Origin: Candidatus Woesearchaeota archaeon
GTDB taxonomy: Archaea > Nanobdellota > Nanobdellia > Woesearchaeales > JAHWIC01
Direction: 5' to 3'
Assembly (NCBI GenBank): GCA_019322485.1
Contig: JAHWIK010000019.1
Span: forward strand, 16,345 to 80,344
Length of the DNA: 64,000 nucleotides
Shown: positions 26,693-35,167 of the stretch, in pieces
Layout of the letters: each line of letters opens with the position of its first letter
Position numbering within the stretch: the stretch's first letter is position 1
The notes under the pieces: generated by a model
What the model saw: only the letters and a program-made list of their open reading frames with translations
Told to the model about the DNA's origin: nothing
Databases searched by the model: none
Made by a program: the position numbers and the translations under genes

Positions 26693-28008
26693 TTTTCTTT
26701 AATAACTGCAAGTTTTCCTCCTTCTATTCTGCCACTACGCTGTACTGCCCTCTGGTAAGCGCTTATTGCTCCGCTGTGGTCTCTTTCAACAGTTAGGGCG
26801 ATTGCAAGCCATACCTGGGCGTATGTCTTATCAGGATGTTGTGTTGCTTCACTTTTTAATTTATTTAATACTTCAGAAGGATTCCCCTTCTTTCCCAGTG
26901 CAGATTGTAGGCTAGATTGGGCGGACCCATAGTTTGGATTAACTTTTATGGCTTCCATGTATTCTGCTATTGCTCCGTCAATATCGCCATTTCCCTCCAA
27001 GCAATCTCCTAAATGATGATGATATTCCCAATCACTAGGATTCGCTATTACAGCTTTTCTGTACTCTGCTATTGCTCCGTCAATGTCTCCCTTCTTTTCT
27101 AAAATAATTGCAAGATTGTGGTGGGCTGATGAATTAGCTGGCTCGCATCTTATCGCTTCCTTGTATTCCTTTTCCTCCTCTGCAGTGTCTCCCTTCTCCC
27201 CCAAGAAGTATGCAAGATTAAAATGAGCAGTTGCATCATCAGGTCTAATCCTAACTGCTTCTCTACAGGCCTTTACCGCACCATCATAATCTTTAATTTG
27301 GCCTAATGCAATTCCTAGATTAAAGTAAGCGTAATAATTATCAGGGTTTTTTTGTATCTCTGCCCTATTTTTTTCTATTTCTTTCTCAACAAGAGCTTTA
27401 TCTGGCGAATCTTCATCCTTGTCGATTATCATCGCTCGCCTGTATTCCCTCCCTGCTTCCTGCACCTCACCTTTATCATTCAAAGCGTTTGCGAGATTAT
27501 AACGTATAGCCCGATTTTTTGGCGCAATCTCTGATGCCTTTCTAAGATTAGTTATTGCTAAGTCTAGTTTTCCTTCCTTATGATATGCAACTCCTTTATT
27601 GTTAAAAGCAACAGCATTTTTAGGATCATGGTTAGTTGCTTCTGCATAGGTTGCTAATGCTTCGCCTAATCTACCTCTATCACTCAATACATTTCCTAGA
27701 TTGACATAAAGGTCTGCATCGTTATCTCTAAGAGTTATTGCTGCTCTTAGCTGTGCCTCTGCTTCTTCAAGGTCTCCTTTTTCACATAACACAACGCCCA
27801 AATTATTACGTGCTGCAACATAATCAGAATCAAAGCCTATTGCCTGTCTGAACTCTGCCACTGCTTCTTCAAGACCCTTTCTCCTGTAGCAAGCAACACC
27901 TTTTTCAAAATGTTCAGTAGCCTTCTTTCTAGCATTTTCATCAGGAGCTTCACTCTGCTCTATCTTAATCTCTCTTAACATACCTTCGAGATTTTCAAGT
28001 TCAGTCAT
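26689..28008 (-). CDS. TPR protein with N-terminal tag (paralogue 1)
   Basis: 439 aa. Tag LENLEGMLREIKIE (residues 4-17), then TPR units through the whole length. The first half is close to identical to the product of the next gene upstream (28005-29327), for example GVACYRRK and EAVAEFRQAIGFDSDYVAAR in both, and the halves after residue 200 are different. This points to a recent duplication or gene conversion limited to the 5' half. The start and stop overlap neighbours in ATGA. Co-transcribed with the kinase and phosphatase genes. Confidence 0.88.
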   Translation of the reverse strand: MTELENLEGMLREIKIEQSEAPDENARKKATEHFEKGVACYRRKGLEEAVAEFRQAIGFDSDYVAARNNLGVVLCEKGDLEEAEAQLRAAITLRDNDADLYVNLGNVLSDRGRLGEALATYAEATNHDPKNAVAFNNKGVAYHKEGKLDLAITNLRKASEIAPKNRAIRYNLANALNDKGEVQEAGREYRRAMIIDKDEDSPDKALVEKEIEKNRAEIQKNPDNYYAYFNLGIALGQIKDYDGAVKACREAVRIRPDDATAHFNLAYFLGEKGDTAEEEKEYKEAIRCEPANSSAHHNLAIILEKKGDIDGAIAEYRKAVIANPSDWEYHHHLGDCLEGNGDIDGAIAEYMEAIKVNPNYGSAQSSLQSALGKKGNPSEVLNKLKSEATQHPDKTYAQVWLAIALTVERDHSGAISAYQRAVQRSGRIEGGKLAVIKEK

Positions 28009-29327
28009 TTTTCTTTAAGAACAGTAAGTTTTCCTCCCTTTATCCCGCCACCAAGTTCTATTGCTTTTCGGTAAGCATCTCCTGCTCCCGCGGTATTTCC
28101 TTCAGTAGTTAAAGCAATTGCAAGGCATACCTGGGCATACACTTTATCAGGATTTTTTTCTGCTTCGTCTTTTAAGGCACTTAATCCTTTCTTAGTGCCT
28201 AAGTCTTTGTATAAGGCGGATCTTAACCTCATAATAGCGTATCTATAATGATGGTCAATCCTTAATGCTTCCTTGAATTGTACTGCTGCTCCTTCAAAGT
28301 CTCCGTTATCATATAGGCAATCTCCCAGAAAGACGTGCGAGTATTTTTCGTTAGGTTTACACTCTACTGCCTTCCTACATTCCTTTAGTCCTTCATCGTG
28401 CTTCCCTTGTTTCCACAACAGTCTCCCAAGACTACTATGGGCACGAGAATAGTTAGGATCAATCCTAATTGCCTCCCTAAATTCTTTTTCTGCTCCTTCT
28501 TTGTCTCCTTTAACTGACAAGAGAATCCCAAGGTCAAAGCGGGAATGGCTATAATTAGGATTGAGTCGGATTGATTCCCTATATGCCTCTATTGCTTTAT
28601 CATTTATTACGCCGTGGTATATAATCCCCAGGTGGAAGTAAAAATAAAAATCTTTATCTTTCCTAGATTCTGTCCATTGTCTTGCTTTTTCCTCAACCCC
28701 TTCTCTAGTCTCTTCATCCCCTCCAGGAATAAGTTCCATTGCTTTCTGGTATTCCAAGATTGAACCAGCATTGTCACCATTTTCTCTTAAGACATTTGCA
28801 AGATTAAGATGTATTGTTGGGTTTTCAGAATTAATCTCAAGTGCTTTCCTGAAAGTTTTTACTGCTAAATCTAGCTGTCTTGCCTTGATATATGTAACTC
28901 CTTTGTTGTTAAAAGCAACAGCATTTTTAGGGTCAATCCCTGTTGCCGTTGCATAAGATTCTATTGCTTCGCCTAATCTACCTCTATCACTCAATACATT
29001 CCCCAGGTTGACATAAAGGTCAGCGTCATTATCCCTTAGACTTATTGCTGCTCTAAGCTGTGTTTCTGCTTCTTCGAGCTCTCCTCTTTCGTATAGAACA
29101 ACTCCAAGATTATTGCGTGCTGCAACATAGTCAGAATCAAAACCTATTGCTTGTCTGAACTCTGCTACTGCTTCTTCAAGACTCTTTCTCCTGTAGCAAG
29201 CAACACCTTTTTCAAAATGTTCATTAGCTTTTTTTTTGATATCTGGGTCAGAAGCCTCGCTTGGCTCTATCTTAATCTCCCTTAACATACCTTCAAGATT
29301 TTCAAGCTCATCTTCTGGTTTTTTCAT
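28005..29327 (-). CDS. TPR protein with N-terminal tag (paralogue 2)
   Basis: 440 aa. Tag LENLEGMLREIKIEP (residues 8-22), then TPRs with the canonical W/L-G-Y-A-F-A-P pattern to the C-terminus. It matches the 26689 gene product closely up to about residue 165 and then diverges, with its own acidic linker DEETREGVEEKARQ. It lies directly downstream of the Ser/Thr kinase gene, so the kinase is the natural candidate partner; TPR proteins and kinases are often encoded together in signalling loci. No membrane segment is present. Confidence 0.88.
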   Translation of the reverse strand: MKKPEDELENLEGMLREIKIEPSEASDPDIKKKANEHFEKGVACYRRKSLEEAVAEFRQAIGFDSDYVAARNNLGVVLYERGELEEAETQLRAAISLRDNDADLYVNLGNVLSDRGRLGEAIESYATATGIDPKNAVAFNNKGVTYIKARQLDLAVKTFRKALEINSENPTIHLNLANVLRENGDNAGSILEYQKAMELIPGGDEETREGVEEKARQWTESRKDKDFYFYFHLGIIYHGVINDKAIEAYRESIRLNPNYSHSRFDLGILLSVKGDKEGAEKEFREAIRIDPNYSRAHSSLGRLLWKQGKHDEGLKECRKAVECKPNEKYSHVFLGDCLYDNGDFEGAAVQFKEALRIDHHYRYAIMRLRSALYKDLGTKKGLSALKDEAEKNPDKVYAQVCLAIALTTEGNTAGAGDAYRKAIELGGGIKGGKLTVLKEK

Positions 29328-29328
29328 T

Positions 29329-30777
29329 TTATTTTTTTAGGTTAGGATCCCCTTGTGGAAAATTTTCTGCGCAATGCCTTGAATAGGACCCATCTTCTAT
29401 TTTCTGTTTGGAAAGCCTTTCATCTGCCAGTGGCGGACCCCATGCATGCAGTGTTGCTCCTAGATTATACCTTAATGATTCTCCTTGGGTATTAAGTTCT
29501 CCCTTTATTGCATCTACATAAACATAGTTAATCGGATGCCCCCCCTCATCAAATCTTCCCTGTTGTCTAAACCTCTGTGACTCAGCAGCTGCTTTCGATA
29601 ACTCTGTTTTAAGCACCTTAAAGTCTGCTGACATTCTTTCCTCAAAAAGCTTAATTGCCCTTGCATATCTTTTATCTCCCGTAAAACCATTATCTCTTGC
29701 AAGATTTTCCATGGTGTCGTGCAAGGTCCAAAGTTCATCGATATCGTCCAGGCCAGTAGTGCCATACCATCCTGAGGGTTTGTTTCCTGCAACAGTTGTA
29801 AACCTTTTATAGAATCTGCCGAAATCCTCCTCAGCAGCTTTCCTTGCTGCTTCCCTGTCAATTGTAACCTTAACCCCTCTCAAAGCATCTATATACTCTG
29901 CACCAGAATGAAACCTCTGGTTATAGTCTGGGTGCATTCCCCTAACAAGAGCTTCAATCAGGCTATTAGGCATACCTCTTTTCTTGCACCATCTTGCTAT
30001 TCTGTCCTCGCTTTCTTTCTCAGCCAATGACTTAGAAGACTTTGAAATGCCTGCAAATGGGTTGGATTTAGCAAAGAATTCACAAGTAGCTACTACCATT
30101 GAGTATATGTCAGATTCAGCATAAAACTGCGCAGTGCCGGGATAATATTTTCCCCCGTCGTCAAATCCTTCAGGCGCCCTATAGGCCATTGTACCCTTTC
30201 CTGAAGATGCAGTGCCTGAAAAACCAGCACAGCCAAAATCAGAAAGTTTTACAGCACCGCCTGAGCAAATCAGGATATTTGATGGTTTGATATCCCTATG
30301 GGCCACTATCCCTCCTTCAGCATCTGGAAAGCTGTGTATGTGGTCAATAGCTGCAGCAACAGGCTCAAGCCATTTGATTACATCATCCAAAGTAAAATTC
30401 TTATCAGGGTCGCCCATCACAGTTGCCAGATCAGATTCAGCAAACTCCATAGCAAGCACTGACCTGCCTGCAGCTAAATGGTGAGCATAGACAGTGATTA
30501 TATTTGAATGGGGGTGTTGGCTTAGAAAATCAAATTCCCTTCTAAAATGCTTATCAAGCTGTATATCATTCTGGTCGTGGCTTATCTTAAGGGCAACAGG
30601 CCTGCTATCATGAGCCATATCATAGCCCTTAAACACATGACCATAACTTCCTTTATCAATAAAACCATCTTCCTGGTCAACAACATACCTTGGTTTTAGG
30701 TCTTCCTTGCTTATAGTTACCTCTCTTAAAGTCGCAGTTGCATTGTGAATCATAGCGGCGTGTTTTTTGCTTACCAT
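29329..30777 (-). CDS. Hanks-type Ser/Thr protein kinase
   Basis: 482 aa from the ATG at 30777, which follows GAGGGGGG; the longer frame lacks a signal and overlaps the PP2C gene. All kinase motifs are present: glycine loop GSYGHV (43-48), VALK lysine (64), HRDIKPSN (160-167), DFG (180-182) and APE (201-203). So it should be active. The C-terminal 200 residues, after about residue 285, are helical and contain RGVKVTIDREAARKA and a conserved-looking tail; they have no membrane span, so the enzyme is soluble. The cognate phosphatase gene is next upstream. Substrates unknown; the tagged TPR proteins are obvious candidates. Confidence 0.93.
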   Translation of the reverse strand: MVSKKHAAMIHNATATLREVTISKEDLKPRYVVDQEDGFIDKGSYGHVFKGYDMAHDSRPVALKISHDQNDIQLDKHFRREFDFLSQHPHSNIITVYAHHLAAGRSVLAMEFAESDLATVMGDPDKNFTLDDVIKWLEPVAAAIDHIHSFPDAEGGIVAHRDIKPSNILICSGGAVKLSDFGCAGFSGTASSGKGTMAYRAPEGFDDGGKYYPGTAQFYAESDIYSMVVATCEFFAKSNPFAGISKSSKSLAEKESEDRIARWCKKRGMPNSLIEALVRGMHPDYNQRFHSGAEYIDALRGVKVTIDREAARKAAEEDFGRFYKRFTTVAGNKPSGWYGTTGLDDIDELWTLHDTMENLARDNGFTGDKRYARAIKLFEERMSADFKVLKTELSKAAAESQRFRQQGRFDEGGHPINYVYVDAIKGELNTQGESLRYNLGATLHAWGPPLADERLSKQKIEDGSYSRHCAENFPQGDPNLKK

Positions 30778-30778
30778 A

Positions 30779-31621
30779 TTAACCCCCCTCGCAAACCTGT
30801 ATAGGTATAACAGTAATAGCATCCTTATAAGCAGCACTTTGAATAAACTCAGAAGGTTTCATTCCTTTTTTTTCAGAGATATAATCAGCAACCTTATAAG
30901 GATGATGTCTGGCAGCATTAACCAGATTAAATGCAGTATCTCTAAAATTAGGTGTGGTTTGTACAATCTCTCTTATCTCATCCTGGAAAAGGAGTTTATC
31001 AAGCCCGTCTGTGGTCATTACAACAATATCACCAGCCTCTAAATCTTGTGGCGGGCTTAACTGCGGTTTAACCTCTGCGCTTTTGCCAAGATAATCTCCT
31101 ACAGAATCCTCACCTGTCAAAGCCTTTAGTTTCTCAAGACCCTCATCTCTACCCTCAACTTCAGTTTCAACAGCTATATTCCTTATGGTGCCTCCTCTAA
31201 TCAAATAGATACTGCCGTCATTTCCTACTCTGCCAGCATACAAGCGTCCGTTAAGAAAATAGCAAACCTGGGTGGTTGTACCTGCCCTTTTCTTTTCAGA
31301 TGTTGGATTACGTTGATGATAGAACCAATCATAATGCTCTGAAAGTGTAAATAAAACCTTGTTTCCATGTTCTATTCCATCCTTAATATATTCCGAGATT
31401 TGTTCTTCCGGAATTATTCCGTTTTCAAAGTGGACTGCATTTTGCTGTAAAAAATAATAGGCTGCTGCCAGCGCATATGTGCTCGCTTCCTGGGACGCAG
31501 GATTTAAGCCGACACCATCGCCAGTCAGGAATATTCTCCTCTGTAGATCAACTATTTTAAAGTCATCATAATGCGATCCTTTTGGAGGATCCCCAGCATG
31601 AGTTACCCTAAGTGTTAACAT
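30779..31621 (-). CDS. PP2C/PPM-type Ser/Thr phosphatase
   Basis: 280 aa. The PPM fold is shown by RRIFLTGDGVGLN (GDGVG at 34-38, the metal-binding Asp), GNDGSIYLIRGG (133-144) and IVVMTTDGLDKLL (TTDG at 203-206). The second motif usually reads DGHGG; here it is DGVGLN, so the fold is kept with a variant metal loop. It most likely removes the phosphates added by the adjacent kinase. The start overlaps the previous gene by 14 nt behind GAGGGAGAAAG, so it is coupled to the LDH-like/propeller gene. Confidence 0.85.
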   Translation of the reverse strand: MLTLRVTHAGDPPKGSHYDDFKIVDLQRRIFLTGDGVGLNPASQEASTYALAAAYYFLQQNAVHFENGIIPEEQISEYIKDGIEHGNKVLFTLSEHYDWFYHQRNPTSEKKRAGTTTQVCYFLNGRLYAGRVGNDGSIYLIRGGTIRNIAVETEVEGRDEGLEKLKALTGEDSVGDYLGKSAEVKPQLSPPQDLEAGDIVVMTTDGLDKLLFQDEIREIVQTTPNFRDTAFNLVNAARHHPYKVADYISEKKGMKPSEFIQSAAYKDAITVIPIQVCEGG

Positions 31622-34136
31622 CTTTCTCCCTCAATAAATAGGTTTTACTAAGATTTAATGGAGCAGGCTCATATCCAAGAGGAGTTTGGGAAGGATCCCT
31701 CCAGTTTATGATATGCACCTTGTCGTCTGTACCGTACAGCATCAAAAGATTATCAACCATATTCAAACCCCTGATATTCACTACAGAACCAAAATGTGGC
31801 TCGCCCCCTGCAGGGTCTAGCAACACTTCCCCCTGCTTACTAAACAAGCTGCTTACATTCTCAAAGGCCGTAACCTGCGGCCTTGCATCTTCTGTTCTTG
31901 CAGTTGCCAATAATATCCTGCCATCGTCAGGAAACTGTAAATCATAAGCCCCTCTAAAAGAACCATATTCGACAGGCTCTGTTCTTCTGTCTAAATCATA
32001 AAAGAATACTGAATCATCATTCATACACCCGCAAGCAAGAATATTATGGCCCTTATTAAAAAAATTCACATCAAACAAGGCTTTACCCACAGGCACCTGG
32101 TCAAAGATTCTTCTCGGCGTGTCTTTGCGCCAGATAGAAATATCTGTGCCGTACACTCCAAAAACATATGCCTCACTCACTATCCTGCCTGCTGCTACGT
32201 CTGAGGCGCCTCCTATCCCCCGATAATCCTTAAGATGTTTTCCAGACGCTGACAGCCTCTTTATTGGTATTGATTTCTTTATTCCGCTAGCTTCATTCGC
32301 AAATGATACATATGCCTCATCATTAAACGCACATAAAGAAGAAGGCTCTAGTCCACCAAAAGACAGGCGCCCCTTTAATTCATGGGTTCTCCTGTCCCAT
32401 ACAACCAAGCCGTATTCATGCGTCTTTGCCTTGGTTGTTACATGATATAATGCATAAAGATTATGAGCATCTGCAACAAAATTTGTAAAACCAGAAGAAT
32501 ATGTATCGGGCATTTCACTAAAATCAAAAGCAAAGTATCCTGGCGTCCCAGGTTTAAAGTCTAACTCAGCAATCTGTTTTACTGAGCCTCTTGCTGCTTT
32601 GTCTGAGGCGTAAAGTAATACCTCCAGATTACTTGGGATCGCTACTTTTCCATCAGATTGTGTTTCTGCACCAGCTCTCCGCTCTAGTTCTCTTACCCTC
32701 GCCTGCCGCTCGGATATAGTCCTTGCTAACGCAGGTATAGAAGGTTCCAGGCTAGGAGATGCTGTTGCTTGGCTCGCTGCTGAGCTTAAAACTATTGGCC
32801 TTGGCTCAGCGTATGTATCAACACTATTAGTCGGCTCTATTCTTTCCCCAACTAAGCCGTATTCTTCCAACACAGGCCTAACAAGCTCAAAGGCTTTTAG
32901 AGTTCCTGCAAACACCTCCTGCATTGCTGATACATAACATTTCCAGGCGTATTTAGGGTCATTCCAGTCTTTATGCCGTCCAAAAACGCGTCCTGTCATT
33001 TCTAATTTGTCTATATCAAGTGCTTCCAGAGCCTCCTTAACAAAAGGACTTTGAGGTTCTCCGCAAAATCTTCCAATCCAGCCAGTTGGGAATACTGCGT
33101 CTAAATCAAAACCCTTCAAACTTTCTGCAGACCCTGAGCTATAAAGGGGGTTGCTTCCTAACCGCATCAGTATACCTGCTGACACTAAGTCTTCCCCATT
33201 TACCCTGGCTCTTAAAAATTCCTCAGTAGCTTCTGCAGCATCTGTTCCAAGACCATCCTCCAATAACTCAAGTTTTTCAGGAGCAAAAAATCTAAATTCG
33301 TCGCTTGCAATCAAAGCAGCCTTTACTATCCTTTCAGCATCATGCCTATCCTCAAGAGGAGGAGCCAATTTTCTAGGTAAGATCAATGATGGGTAACTAT
33401 GGCTTCCTACAACGCACGATTGCACTAGTTTCTGTGGAACAAGGGAAGAGCCATATTTTCTCAATCGGTAATACTCAGTATGGTTAAAAGCAACAACATT
33501 ATCTGTTAATCCTGAATTTGCAGAGAAGATGTAAAGATTGCAATCTGTTTGATTTGAGAACATCACAATCGTTTTATCTCTGGCTTTATCACCAAGCTCT
33601 CTAAATTGTTTTGCCAGGTCCTGGGTAACAAATGCGCTAAGAGGCAAAAACCTTAAGCATCTATAGTCAACATCAAGCATCCTAAGCTTTTCTGGGTCTA
33701 ACACCTGGCTTCCTTCTGCATCTGCCTTTATTAGGTCAGCAAAACTATCAATTCCCTCTACTGGCCCTAAACATGCCTGTGCCAGGCTATGATAAAGCCT
33801 GCTTTCTCTACTATCATCCTCTTTGCCTTCATACCTTTGATCAGCCTTTCCTGGCCCTGCTGCAGCAATAATAATCACATCAGAATTCTCTGCTAAGCTT
33901 TCAAGGCTTCTGGATTCTCTAGAACCATCAATTCCATATCTCATCTGTTTTCTTGCAGTGCGTTTTAGGTTGTCCAAGAACCCAGTAAGCTCAGCTTCTG
34001 ATTTAAAAGGATCGTATACCCTAAGCATAATCCTTCCCAGCTCTTCAGCCCTAGAATGCGCTAGAATATTGGCTATGGATTTACCTTGCCCACCAAAGCC
34101 AACTATCCCCAACCTTGTTTCTCCAAAGTCTACCAT
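31608..34136 (-). CDS. LDH/MDH-like Rossmann domain fused to a propeller-like region
   Basis: 842 aa, a fusion I have not met before. Residues 1-440 follow the lactate/malate dehydrogenase plan: a GFGGQGKS dinucleotide loop (13-20), DVIIIAAAGPGK, FSNQTDCN (the usual NPVD strand), YYRLRKYG, and VVGSHSYPS (244-250), which aligns with the catalytic GEHGDS His. A linker with Pro/Ser repeats (about 450-500) follows. Residues 510-842 are short-strand repeats like a beta-propeller (YGLVVWDRRTHELKG, DKVHIINWRDP). Catalysis is possible but unproved; a sensing role for NAD-linked state is the alternative. First gene of the eight-gene operon. Confidence 0.72.
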   Translation of the reverse strand: MVDFGETRLGIVGFGGQGKSIANILAHSRAEELGRIMLRVYDPFKSEAELTGFLDNLKRTARKQMRYGIDGSRESRSLESLAENSDVIIIAAAGPGKADQRYEGKEDDSRESRLYHSLAQACLGPVEGIDSFADLIKADAEGSQVLDPEKLRMLDVDYRCLRFLPLSAFVTQDLAKQFRELGDKARDKTIVMFSNQTDCNLYIFSANSGLTDNVVAFNHTEYYRLRKYGSSLVPQKLVQSCVVGSHSYPSLILPRKLAPPLEDRHDAERIVKAALIASDEFRFFAPEKLELLEDGLGTDAAEATEEFLRARVNGEDLVSAGILMRLGSNPLYSSGSAESLKGFDLDAVFPTGWIGRFCGEPQSPFVKEALEALDIDKLEMTGRVFGRHKDWNDPKYAWKCYVSAMQEVFAGTLKAFELVRPVLEEYGLVGERIEPTNSVDTYAEPRPIVLSSAASQATASPSLEPSIPALARTISERQARVRELERRAGAETQSDGKVAIPSNLEVLLYASDKAARGSVKQIAELDFKPGTPGYFAFDFSEMPDTYSSGFTNFVADAHNLYALYHVTTKAKTHEYGLVVWDRRTHELKGRLSFGGLEPSSLCAFNDEAYVSFANEASGIKKSIPIKRLSASGKHLKDYRGIGGASDVAAGRIVSEAYVFGVYGTDISIWRKDTPRRIFDQVPVGKALFDVNFFNKGHNILACGCMNDDSVFFYDLDRRTEPVEYGSFRGAYDLQFPDDGRILLATARTEDARPQVTAFENVSSLFSKQGEVLLDPAGGEPHFGSVVNIRGLNMVDNLLMLYGTDDKVHIINWRDPSQTPLGYEPAPLNLSKTYLLREKDVNT

Positions 34137-34281
34137 TATAACGGCCTCTAATAATAATCCTAATTCACCCTAACACCCTCTTATTTCGAGTATATTAATA
34201 GTACATCATTTATAAGGTTTTTCCTTATCAGTAGTAAAAAATCCTATGTTGTCTCTTCCACCATAAATAAGCAAGTTTCGG

Positions 34282-34314
34282 ATATAAAGGATTGTTGTAG
34301 TTACCTAGACAACT
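34282..34314 (-). promoter_or_regulatory. Shared operator + TATA box (site B)
   Basis: On this strand: AGTTGT-N7-ACTACA (34314 to 34296), 7 bp, then TTTATAT (34288 to 34282). It faces the operon starting at 34136, with a leader of about 120 nt. A hairpin ATAAGG/CCTTAT lies in that leader near 34212-34227. Another TATA-like sequence (CCTTATAAATG) on this strand near 34210 may give a second start. Confidence 0.78.
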
Positions 34315-34364
34315 AACTTTTATATTGCCCATTCGACTAATAGGAGATTGGAGTTGGTTTGATT

Positions 34365-34394
34365 TGTAGTACAACAGACAACAAGATTTAAAAA
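34365..34394 (+). promoter_or_regulatory. Operator in front of the TrmB-like gene
   Basis: TGTAGT (34365-34370), N7, ACAACA (34378-34383), the same palindrome as the operon sites. Here TTTAAAAAT (34387-34395) begins only 3 bp after the palindrome, not 7, and the ATG at 34418 is about 27 nt further. The operator therefore abuts the BRE/TATA region, which would suit autorepression. Confidence 0.7.
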
Positions 34395-34417
34395 TAATAC
34401 CATATTAGTGATTTACT

Positions 34418-35146
34418 ATGAAAGAAAAAATCCTGGAAGAGGTGGGGTTGAGTAAAAACGAAACAAAGGTTTTCTTAACATTACTGGAATTAGGCTCTAC
34501 CACAGCAGGCAAGGTTGCAGAAAAAAGTGCTGTTCACAGGACAAATGTTTATGATGCAATAGAAAGATTAATTGAAAAAGGCTTGGTTGCCCATGTTACC
34601 AAAGGAAAGACCAAACTGTTTGAAGCAACAGATCCTAAGATATTGATTAATATGCAAAGGGATAAGGAGAACAAGCTTCAGAGTATAATGCCTCAGCTTC
34701 TATTAAGCCAACAGCTGGCTAAAGGCAAGAGTGAAGCCCATATATATGAAGGTATAATAGCTGTCAGAAACATTCTAAACCATTTCTTAGAACTAGGGCA
34801 AACAAGGTATGCTTATGGTGCTCCAAAGCTTGCCTCAGAGATGATAGGCAAGTATTTTCTTGAAAATTACCATAGGAGGAGGGTCAAACAAAAGATTGGG
34901 CTAGAGATGATATATAACAGTGATGCAAAAGAAAGAATGCATTTGCTTAACAAGATGACTCATACTGAATCAAGATATCTTGAACAGCAATATGATTCTC
35001 CTGTGACTACTTGTGTATGCGATGGCGAGGTTGTAATGATATTATACCAGAAGAATCCTTTAGTAATACAGATAAAAAATGCTGACATAGCACAGGCTTA
35101 TAAGAGATATTTTGACTTGTTGTGGGCTTTGGCTAAGAAGGATTAA
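34418..35146 (+). CDS. TrmB-family transcriptional regulator
   Basis: 242 aa, typical of TrmB. Residues 8-75 are the winged helix: GLSKNETKVFLTLLELG, TAGKVAEKS, HRTNVYDAIERLIEKGLVAHV. Residues 80-242 are the effector-binding part, with EGIIAVRNILNHFLELG. TrmB proteins bind palindromes near TATA boxes and respond to sugars or other small molecules; upstream sites usually activate and downstream sites repress. Here identical palindromes precede seven operons of the 22-49 kb block and this gene itself, so it is the leading candidate for the regulator. The mRNA is leaderless. The ligand cannot be told. Convergent with the FAD oxidoreductase gene. Confidence 0.93.
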   Translation: MKEKILEEVGLSKNETKVFLTLLELGSTTAGKVAEKSAVHRTNVYDAIERLIEKGLVAHVTKGKTKLFEATDPKILINMQRDKENKLQSIMPQLLLSQQLAKGKSEAHIYEGIIAVRNILNHFLELGQTRYAYGAPKLASEMIGKYFLENYHRRRVKQKIGLEMIYNSDAKERMHLLNKMTHTESRYLEQQYDSPVTTCVCDGEVVMILYQKNPLVIQIKNADIAQAYKRYFDLLWALAKKD

Positions 35147-35167
35147 GAAACGCTTTTTCTTTTTAAT

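Noticed and set aside
23041..29327. Repeated DNA at the 5' ends of five genes as a CRISPR or direct-repeat array
   Set aside because: The repeats are about 1.3 kb apart, lie in frame at protein N-termini and encode the shared tag, so they are coding.
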